DNA from: an uncultured Leucothrix sp.
Lineage (GTDB): Bacteria > Pseudomonadota > Gammaproteobacteria > Thiotrichales > Thiotrichaceae
Length of the DNA: 7,470 nt
NCBI GenBank assembly: GCA_937923375.1
Contig: CALAJG010000077.1
Span: forward strand, 1-7,470
Reading direction: 5' to 3'
Shown: in pieces, positions 1 to 4,321 of the stretch
How the letters are laid out: the number at the start of each line of letters is the position of its first letter
Numbering within the stretch: the first letter of the stretch is position 1
Translations under genes and position numbers: made by a program
Notes under the pieces: generated by a model
Told to the model about the DNA's origin: nothing
What the model saw: only the letters and a program-made list of their open reading frames with translations
The model's database searches: none

Positions 1-309
1 GAAAATGCACATTAGGCAACCAATGATAAATACGACAATGCCGATATACAGCGAGTGCTTGCGGCCAAAACTGTCGGATACTGGACCGAAAATCAGCTGA
101 CCGAATCCCATCCCCAAAAACACCATTGAAATCACCAGCTGCGGATGACTTGGATCACTGACACCCAAGTCCCTGCCAATATCTGGCAAAGCAGGAATCA
201 TCGCGTCCACAGTCAACGCAACAATAGAGGTGGTTAATGCCATCAATGCGATAAATTCAACGAAAGGAAGTCGCTGGATCGGTGAAAATAGTTTCAAAAG
301 AGAGCCCAT
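1..309 (-). CDS. Bcr/CflA-type MFS drug exporter, N-terminal part (cut by window edge)
   Basis: Reading the minus strand from an ATG at 309-307 gives 103 codons open to the window edge. The protein begins with a short cytoplasmic stretch, a first membrane helix at about residues 16-38 containing LTVDAMIPALPDIG (the acidic D35 and the PALP stretch are typical of Bcr/CflA drug exporters), a second helix at about 57-77, then MFS motif A as GPVSDSFGRK (75-84) and the start of helix 3. The family exports drugs or small metabolites by proton antiport across the inner membrane; the substrate cannot be told here. The start is fixed by an in-frame TAG ten codons upstream with no other start codon between. 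No good Shine-Dalgarno is visible. The gene diverges from ppnN. Family call is confident; about three quarters of the protein lies outside the window. Confidence 0.88.
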   Translation of the reverse strand, partial: MGSLLKLFSPIQRLPFVEFIALMALTTSIVALTVDAMIPALPDIGRDLGVSDPSHPQLVISMVFLGMGFGQLIFGPVSDSFGRKHSLYIGIVVFIIGCLMCIF

Positions 310-342
310 CTGAAGTGGAGACTGATCATAACAATCCCGCTA

Positions 343-362
343 GGTAACGGCAAAACGTTATC
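343..362. promoter_or_regulatory. Inverted repeat overlapping the MFS promoter -10, possible operator
   Basis: GGTAACG (343-349) and CGTTATC (356-362) are inverted arms, six of seven positions complementary, around a 6-base centre. The repeat covers the candidate -10 box and start point of the MFS gene, a usual position for a repressor site of the TetR or MarR kind that often controls drug exporters. No regulator gene is visible in the window, so this remains a guess. Confidence 0.3.
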
Positions 363-385
363 GGTCTTAGCCGCTGGATATGCAA
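357..385 (-). promoter_or_regulatory. Candidate sigma-70 promoter of the MFS gene
   Basis: On the minus strand TTGCAT (385-380) lies 17 bases before GATAAC (362-357). These match the -35 and -10 consensus at four positions each, and the spacing is ideal. The start point would fall near 350, giving a leader of about 40 bases. Inferred from sequence only. Confidence 0.4.
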
Positions 386-540
386 CATTTTTAGTCGCGG
401 GACAATCGATAGAAATACGCACAGAATTGGCATAAGATAGGCGGCTATTGCCTTATGTCACAAACATCTGAAACCTTCATCGTTTCGTAATAACGTTGGC
501 GTAAAACGCTAAAAATTAATACTAAAAGGAAAAAGCGCGC

Positions 541-1911
541 ATGAGTCACGACGTCGTAGACGCACTAGTTTCACCCACCAAGCACCTAGCTGTTCTCTCA
601 AAAATGGAAGTCAACCGCCTGCTAGACGACAGTCGTGGCAGCGCCTACCGGCTGTATCGTAACTGCTCTTTGGCCGTGTTGAACTCTGGCGATCAGTCGG
701 ATGATACGCATGAAGTGCTCAACCGGTTTGCCAAATTTAAAGTCTCAGTGGTTTCTCAGGAGCGTGGCATCAAGCTGAAACTGGTCAATGCACCGGCCTC
801 AGCGTTTGTTGACGGTAAGATGATTCAGGGAATTAACGAGCAGCTGTTTTCGGTATTGCGCGACGTCGTTTATATCAACGATGCAATATTGGATAACCCC
901 AAATTTGACCTCACCGACTGTGAAATGACGACTGACGCAGTGTTCCATATCATGCGAAATGCCGATGTGCTGCACCCAAAAACCGGCCCACAGCTAATTG
1001 TTTGCTGGGGCGGTCACTCGATTTCTCGCCTTGAGTATGACTATACAAAATCTGTTGGCTATGAGCTCGGCTTGCGCGGCATGGACATCTGCACGGGCTG
1101 TGGCCCTGGTGCCATGAAAGGCCCGATGAAAGGGGCAGCGCTAAGTCATGCGAAGCAGCGAAATCAAGAGGGGCAGTATTTAGGTATCACCGAGCCCGGC
1201 ATAATCGCCGCCGAGTCACCTAACCCGATTGTAAACGAACTGGTTATCATGCCGGACATCGAGAAGCGTCTTGAAGCGTTTGTGCGGACCGGGCATGGCA
1301 TCGTGGTGTTTCCTGGCGGTGTGGGCACGGCGGAGGAAATTCTCTATATCTTAGGGATTTTGCTGCACCCGGATAATGCTGACATTCCGTTTCCGTTAGT
1401 GTTTACCGCGCCAGCGACGTCTAAAGATTATTTTAATCAAATCGATGAGTTTATCGGTGCAACACTTGGACCAAAAGCCCAAGCGCTATATGAGATTGTG
1501 GTTGATGACCCTCAGCGAGTTGCACAGCTTATGTCGGATGGCATGCAGAAAGTTCGGGACTTCCGTAAAGCCAATAGCGACGCGTATTACTTTAACTGGA
1601 TGTTGAAAATTGATCGTGACTTCCAAAAGCCGTTTGAACCAACACACGAAAACATGCGTAACCTGAACCTACACAAAGATCAGGAAAGTCACAAACTGGC
1701 TGCCGCTTTACGCCGCATGTTTTCAGGTATTGTTGCGGGTAATGTTAAGGAAGAAGGCCTGAAGGCGATTAAAGAACACGGCAACTTCGAGATCACTGGC
1801 GACGCTGACATTATGCAGCGCATGGATAAAATGCTAGCTTCGTTTGTTGATCAGAAGCGGATGAAGATTGAAGCGACTAGCTATGAGCCTTGTTATACGT
1901 TGATTAAGTAG
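541..1911 (+). CDS. ppnN: Pyrimidine/purine nucleotide 5'-monophosphate nucleosidase PpnN (YgdH), LOG family
   Basis: PpnN hydrolyses the N-glycosidic bond of nucleoside 5'-monophosphates to free base and ribose 5-phosphate. In E. coli it is a cytoplasmic enzyme stimulated by (p)ppGpp and linked to nucleotide salvage and persistence. The 456-residue protein is almost the same length as E. coli YgdH (454) and shares its hallmarks: FRNCSLAVLN-like RNCSLAVLNSG (40-50), VCWGGHSI (154-161), GCGPGAMKGPMKGAA (186-200), MPDIEKRLEAFVR (237-249), and the LOG-family phosphate/ribose motif PGGVGTAEE (258-266). The C-terminal FEPTHENM and FSGIVAGNVKE stretches are also conserved. The ATG has AAGGA at 526-530 upstream, a rather long spacing. 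It seems to be a single-gene transcript because a terminator follows. No convincing sigma-70 promoter was found in 363-525. Identification is firm. Confidence 0.96.
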   Translation: MSHDVVDALVSPTKHLAVLSKMEVNRLLDDSRGSAYRLYRNCSLAVLNSGDQSDDTHEVLNRFAKFKVSVVSQERGIKLKLVNAPASAFVDGKMIQGINEQLFSVLRDVVYINDAILDNPKFDLTDCEMTTDAVFHIMRNADVLHPKTGPQLIVCWGGHSISRLEYDYTKSVGYELGLRGMDICTGCGPGAMKGPMKGAALSHAKQRNQEGQYLGITEPGIIAAESPNPIVNELVIMPDIEKRLEAFVRTGHGIVVFPGGVGTAEEILYILGILLHPDNADIPFPLVFTAPATSKDYFNQIDEFIGATLGPKAQALYEIVVDDPQRVAQLMSDGMQKVRDFRKANSDAYYFNWMLKIDRDFQKPFEPTHENMRNLNLHKDQESHKLAAALRRMFSGIVAGNVKEEGLKAIKEHGNFEITGDADIMQRMDKMLASFVDQKRMKIEATSYEPCYTLIK

Positions 1912-1941
1912 ATAGTTTTAGCAACATTGATTACGACAGAG

Positions 1942-1970
1942 AGCCGGCTTTATGCTGGCTTTTTGGTTTA
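1942..1970 (+). terminator. Intrinsic terminator of ppnN
   Basis: AGCCGGC (1942-1948) pairs with GCTGGCT (1954-1960), seven pairs including one G-U, around a TTTAT loop, and is followed by TTTTGGTTT. It sits 30 bases after the ppnN stop and just before the next gene's ribosome binding site. Confidence 0.8.
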
Positions 1971-1985
1971 TGACTTGGAGGAAAA

Positions 1986-2351
1986 ATGAATATTTCGGAC
2001 AATGAAAGAGTGAATGATTTTCTTGCTGATACACAGCTAACATCCGCGGAGCAATTTGAGCTGGTAACCTCGATAAGAGATCTGTTTTTGAAGGAGAATG
2101 AGACCCTTGTTGAAGATATTAAATATGGCGGTTTAGTCTTTAATCTATCAGGCGCACTCATCGGTGGCATTTATACTTACAAGGAGCATATCTCTATCGA
2201 ATTTAGCGACGGCGCTGGTTTTGCGGATGATGATGCAGTTTTGGAAGGTGCTGGCAAAAAGAGGCGTCACTTGAAAATCTCTACACCTGATGACATCGTT
2301 AAAAAGAATGCTAATTATTTCATAGACCAAGCGAGCAGCGGCATCAGCTAA
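1986..2351 (+). CDS. DUF1801-family protein (YdhG-like fold)
   Basis: This 121-residue soluble protein has the layout of the DUF1801 family: an N-terminal helical part with an IRDLF helix (30-34), then the conserved EDIKYGGLVF (44-53), an antiparallel sheet with GGIYTYKEHISIEF (60-73), a turn rich in Asp, and a basic KKRRHLKI (91-98) followed by a last helix beginning at PDDIVKK. The family has a frataxin-like fold; some members are reported as iron-binding chaperones, but the role of this one is unknown and no catalytic residues can be named. The start is well set: GGAGG at 1977-1981 lies 4 bases before the ATG. It follows the ppnN terminator, so it needs its own promoter or read-through; no clear promoter fits in the short gap. 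Confidence 0.85.
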   Translation: MNISDNERVNDFLADTQLTSAEQFELVTSIRDLFLKENETLVEDIKYGGLVFNLSGALIGGIYTYKEHISIEFSDGAGFADDDAVLEGAGKKRRHLKISTPDDIVKKNANYFIDQASSGIS

Positions 2352-2429
2352 CGCGTCATGGTTGAGTTAAGAGCGCTATTGGACTGACTGTGTTAGTCTC
2401 CTTCTCCCCATTACACTTTTGGACATGTC

Positions 2430-2675
2430 ATGAAATTATTAGTACGCAACTTAGATCGCTCGACCACAGAGCCAGAAATAAAGGCCATATTTGAAGCCTT
2501 TGGTGAGGTCCAATCCTGTGATTTGGTGATGGATAAAGTGAGCGGTGAGTCTAAGGGCTTTGGCTTTGTGGAGATGCCTGCGGCTGGGGAAGCTAAGGCG
2601 GCTATGAAGGATCTTAACAATAAAAAAATTGGTGCTAATAATATTCGTGTGAAGAAGGCCGACAACAAAATTTAA
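2430..2675 (+). CDS. Single-domain RRM RNA-binding protein
   Basis: The 81-residue protein is one RNA recognition motif and nothing else. RNP2 is LLVRNL (3-8) and RNP1 is KGFGFVEM (42-49), with the stacking aromatics F44 and F46 in place; the helix TEPEIKAIFEAFGEV (13-27), the helix AKAAMKDLNN and the last strand NIRVKKA complete the beta-alpha-beta-beta-alpha-beta fold. Bacterial proteins of this type bind single-stranded RNA in the cytoplasm, and cyanobacterial Rbp homologues are cold-induced; the targets here are unknown. The usual glycine-rich tail is absent and the protein ends with a short basic stretch. The Shine-Dalgarno is poor (GGA at 2421-2423). An in-frame upstream start is not seen. 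The gene lies 78 bases after the DUF1801 gene and 51 bases before the response regulator. Confidence 0.92.
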   Translation: MKLLVRNLDRSTTEPEIKAIFEAFGEVQSCDLVMDKVSGESKGFGFVEMPAAGEAKAAMKDLNNKKIGANNIRVKKADNKI

Positions 2676-2716
2676 AATTGCCTTCGACTTTGGTAGCATG
2701 ACTTTACTAACAACTT

Positions 2717-2722
2717 GGAGGG
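2717..2722 (+). promoter_or_regulatory. Ribosome binding site deciding the response-regulator start
   Basis: GGAGGG lies 4-5 bases before GTG at 2727. A TTG four codons upstream (2715) is in frame, but it overlaps this Shine-Dalgarno and has none of its own, so the GTG is the better start. Confidence 0.75.
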
Positions 2723-2726
2723 AAGT

Positions 2727-3353
2727 GTGGATATCTTGTTAGCCGACGACCATACTCTATTTCGTGAATCTTTAGAAATGATTCTAAAGACTTTGTTTCA
2801 AGATAGCTCGATATCTAATACCAAAAATTGGTCTGAGACAATTAATCTAACAGACAAATATCAATACGACCTTTTGTTGCTAGATTTATTTATGTCAAAT
2901 GCAGATTCAAACGGCTGGGAGTCATCTCTAAGGAGGGTTGTTGATAGCCAAAATGGCCCTGTATGCATTATTTCCGCATCAAAAAATCGCTCTCATATTC
3001 AAGATGCATTCGAAATCGGTGCTAAAGGATATATCTGTAAAACCTCATCACTCAAAGAGATGAAACAAGCTCTGCTCCAGCTATCAGAGGGAAAAGCCTA
3101 TATACCAGAACAAGTCTGGCTCAAGGAACCTCATACTCCCAGCAACAACAAGCTCAAGCAACTCACTTGGCGACAGCGTGAAACATTAGAGCTATTAGTT
3201 TCAGGAGACAGCAACAAAGCGATCGCTCGAAAACTAGGGTTAGCTGAAAGCACTGTAAAGCGTCATGTCTCCAACCTGTATACTACTCTGGGTGCAAAAA
3301 ACAGGGCTTCTGCTATCAAAATCTCTCAACAACAAAATCTTTTGAACCATTAA
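2727..3353 (+). CDS. LuxR/NarL-family response regulator (receiver + HTH)
   Basis: Output regulator of a two-component system, 208 residues from the GTG start, the usual NarL/EvgA length. The receiver (about 1-115) has the acidic pair D7-D8, the phosphoacceptor D53 in LLLLDLFM, the switch Ser S83 in CIISAS and the conserved K105 in GYICKT. A linker leads to a LuxR-type helix-turn-helix (about 144-200) with LTWRQRETLELL, NKAIARKLGL and the recognition helix ESTVKRHVSNLY. The family binds promoter DNA as a dimer after phosphorylation. The usual Pro after the phosphoacceptor loop (DxxMP) is replaced by Ser. It is followed on the same strand by the transposase-derived gene (175-base gap) and the Hpt gene; with the convergent hybrid kinase it gives an EvgS/EvgA-like relay. 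Base composition is AT-richer than ppnN. Partnership is inferred from position. Confidence 0.93.
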   Translation: MDILLADDHTLFRESLEMILKTLFQDSSISNTKNWSETINLTDKYQYDLLLLDLFMSNADSNGWESSLRRVVDSQNGPVCIISASKNRSHIQDAFEIGAKGYICKTSSLKEMKQALLQLSEGKAYIPEQVWLKEPHTPSNNKLKQLTWRQRETLELLVSGDSNKAIARKLGLAESTVKRHVSNLYTTLGAKNRASAIKISQQQNLLNH

Positions 3354-3399
3354 GAAATTGAGCAAGTCAGCCCTCCCTAGTTAAACGCCGAAACCTGAT

Positions 3400-3450
3400 T
3401 TAAGTATAAAAAACAACCGCAATCGATACTTAAGTAGCTTATTGATACTT
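3400..3450. promoter_or_regulatory. Cluster of GATACTT-type repeats and a palindrome, possible regulator site
   Basis: TTAAGTAT (3400-3407) and ATACTTAA (3426-3433) are perfect inverted arms. The second lies within the perfect palindrome TACTTAAGTA (3427-3436). The direct repeat ATCGATACTT (3422-3431) / ATTGATACTT (3441-3450) has a 19-base period, about two helical turns. The cluster lies in the 175-base gap between the response regulator and the transposase-derived gene, upstream of the likely promoter. It is a candidate activator or autoregulation site; no binding protein can be named. Confidence 0.4.
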
Positions 3451-3460
3451 CAGGATTATA

Positions 3461-3487
3461 TTGGCCGATAGTCGATTATCTTATATT
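3461..3487 (+). promoter_or_regulatory. Weak candidate promoter with internal palindrome before the transposase-derived gene
   Basis: TATATT (3482-3487) matches the -10 box at five of six positions, with TTGGCC (3461-3466) as a poor -35 at a short 15-base spacing. Between them GATAGTCGATTATC (3467-3480) is a 14-base palindrome with a single mismatched pair. Poor -35 with nearby repeats would suit an activator-dependent promoter. Weakly supported. Confidence 0.28.
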
Positions 3488-3528
3488 GACGGAGTTGGGC
3501 TTAAATAATTCTTGATTGGTGGAATGTT

Positions 3529-3906
3529 ATGAATGCAAATCATTGGCTGTACAGGTTGTCTGAATCCATAGATTGGGTGTATCTGGAGAAAGAAATCAAC
3601 GGCCTTCTAGGACAAAAACATCAACCTTACTGGCGCTTAGTTTCAGGCTCCATCTATCTCAAAGCGTTTTACGATGTATCTACAGCCGACCTTATTGCAT
3701 TTTGGCCGCAGTGCCCTCACTACCGTTTTTTCTGTACTGGAAGAGAGGCGGAAGAAAGCTGTAAGGACTTTCCAATTCCACCAGAAACGCTTGATCTACT
3801 GTCACTCAGCCTTGCTGGTAAAGGATATGATGCAATGATTAAAGCGCTGACTGTCAATAATGAGGTTGAAGAGCACAAGCCAATAGCAGCTACCACACTA
3901 CATTAA
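3529..3906 (+). CDS. Stand-alone IS5-type transposase N-terminal domain (DUF772-like), no catalytic domain
   Basis: The 125-residue protein matches from end to end the N-terminal domain of IS5-group transposases of the IS1031/IS1478 kind: HWLYRLSESIDW (5-16), YLEKEINGL (18-26), RLVSGSIYLKAFYDVS (36-51), CPHYRFFCTG (62-71), and then FPIPPETL...GKGYDAMIKAL (81-107), which lines up with the LP-HPTSL...GEEGVE-LLKA part of those transposases. It ends about 20 residues later, before the first catalytic Asp block (VDTTVQ-like) would start. The frame is intact, the ATG has a GGTGGAA-type ribosome binding site at 3518-3524, and only 55 bases separate it from the Hpt gene, so the DDE domain is not hidden downstream. 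No terminal inverted repeats were seen. In transposases this domain helps bind DNA ends. Here it may be a domesticated DNA-binding or accessory protein of the phosphorelay, or simply a remnant; function is unknown. Homology was judged from memory of family sequences. Confidence 0.75.
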   Translation: MNANHWLYRLSESIDWVYLEKEINGLLGQKHQPYWRLVSGSIYLKAFYDVSTADLIAFWPQCPHYRFFCTGREAEESCKDFPIPPETLDLLSLSLAGKGYDAMIKALTVNNEVEEHKPIAATTLH

Positions 3907-3917
3907 CAACCGGTAAC

Positions 3918-3923
3918 TATAAT
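3918..3923 (+). promoter_or_regulatory. Perfect TATAAT -10 box before the Hpt gene
   Basis: TATAAT lies 12 bases after the stop of the transposase-derived gene. No good -35 is present 16-18 bases upstream (the sequence there is near ACACTA) and there is no TG extension, so the promoter would be weak or need an activator. A start near 3930 would give a leader of about 30 bases for the ATG at 3962. Confidence 0.35.
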
Positions 3924-3961
3924 GGGGCGTATGATCCCTATTGAGACTTAGTAAAAAACCA

Positions 3962-4315
3962 ATGAAAGCTCCCAAAAATATAAATACTTGTGAAACAGCT
4001 ATTGAAGGTCTAAGCGCATTGCTTACACCTGATCAGATATCAACAATTGCACAAAAAGCAGTGATTGAGTTGAAACTTGGACAAGCATCTTTAGAAACAT
4101 CACTTGAAAACCAACAATGGGAAGCCTCAGCCAAGCAAGCACACAGATTAAAATCCACCATCGGCCTATTCACCGCTAATAGTCTGGCCAAAAGCTTAGA
4201 TCTGATTGAATCAGGTAACGATGGACAAATTCACTTACCAGAGTTTAGAGAAGAAGTGGTAGCCCAATGCGAAGCCCTCATCAAAAATCTGGAACAATTC
4301 TTGGCCAATTGCTGA
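3962..4315 (+). CDS. Free-standing Hpt phosphotransfer protein
   Basis: Small cytoplasmic histidine phosphotransfer protein of 117 residues, all helical by appearance. The Hpt signature is AHRLKSTIGLF, with H61 as the phosphoacceptor, followed by the helix SLAKSLDLIES; the preceding helices TPDQISTIAQKAVIELKLG and ENQQWEASAKQ and the C-terminal helix VAQCEALIKNLEQFL complete a four-helix bundle. The usual GSS/GSA after HxLK is replaced by ST. The role is to pass phosphate between the hybrid kinase's receiver and the response regulator. The kinase encoded convergently 6 bases away ends at its receiver and lacks this very domain, which strongly suggests a split EvgS/BvgS arrangement. The start is uncertain: ATG at 3962 is chosen, TTG at 3941 is in frame and would add 7 residues; neither has a good Shine-Dalgarno. 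Confidence 0.87.
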   Translation: MKAPKNINTCETAIEGLSALLTPDQISTIAQKAVIELKLGQASLETSLENQQWEASAKQAHRLKSTIGLFTANSLAKSLDLIESGNDGQIHLPEFREEVVAQCEALIKNLEQFLANC

Positions 4316-4321
4316 AAATTG

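Noticed and set aside
496..523. TTGGCG with AATACT as the ppnN promoter
   Set aside because: The start point would fall at the ribosome binding site, leaving almost no leader; both boxes are poor matches.
2382..2398. Hairpin GACTGAC-TGT-GTTAGTC after the DUF1801 gene as a terminator
   Set aside because: The stem pairs over seven bases including one G-U, but it is followed by CTCCTTCTCCCC, not a T-run. A 3-base loop and weak context make it too uncertain to annotate.
1931..2699. Minus-strand open frames opposite the DUF1801 and RRM genes (1931-2170, 2148-2330, 2411-2668, 2451-2699)
   Set aside because: They lie antisense to well-recognised proteins, have no recognisable domains and no convincing ribosome binding sites; the low-complexity or unconserved sequences look like shadows.
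3573..3764. 63-residue plus-strand frame inside the transposase-derived gene
   Set aside because: A shifted frame of the recognised gene with no family resemblance. It does not continue the transposase, so it is not evidence of a frameshifted catalytic domain.
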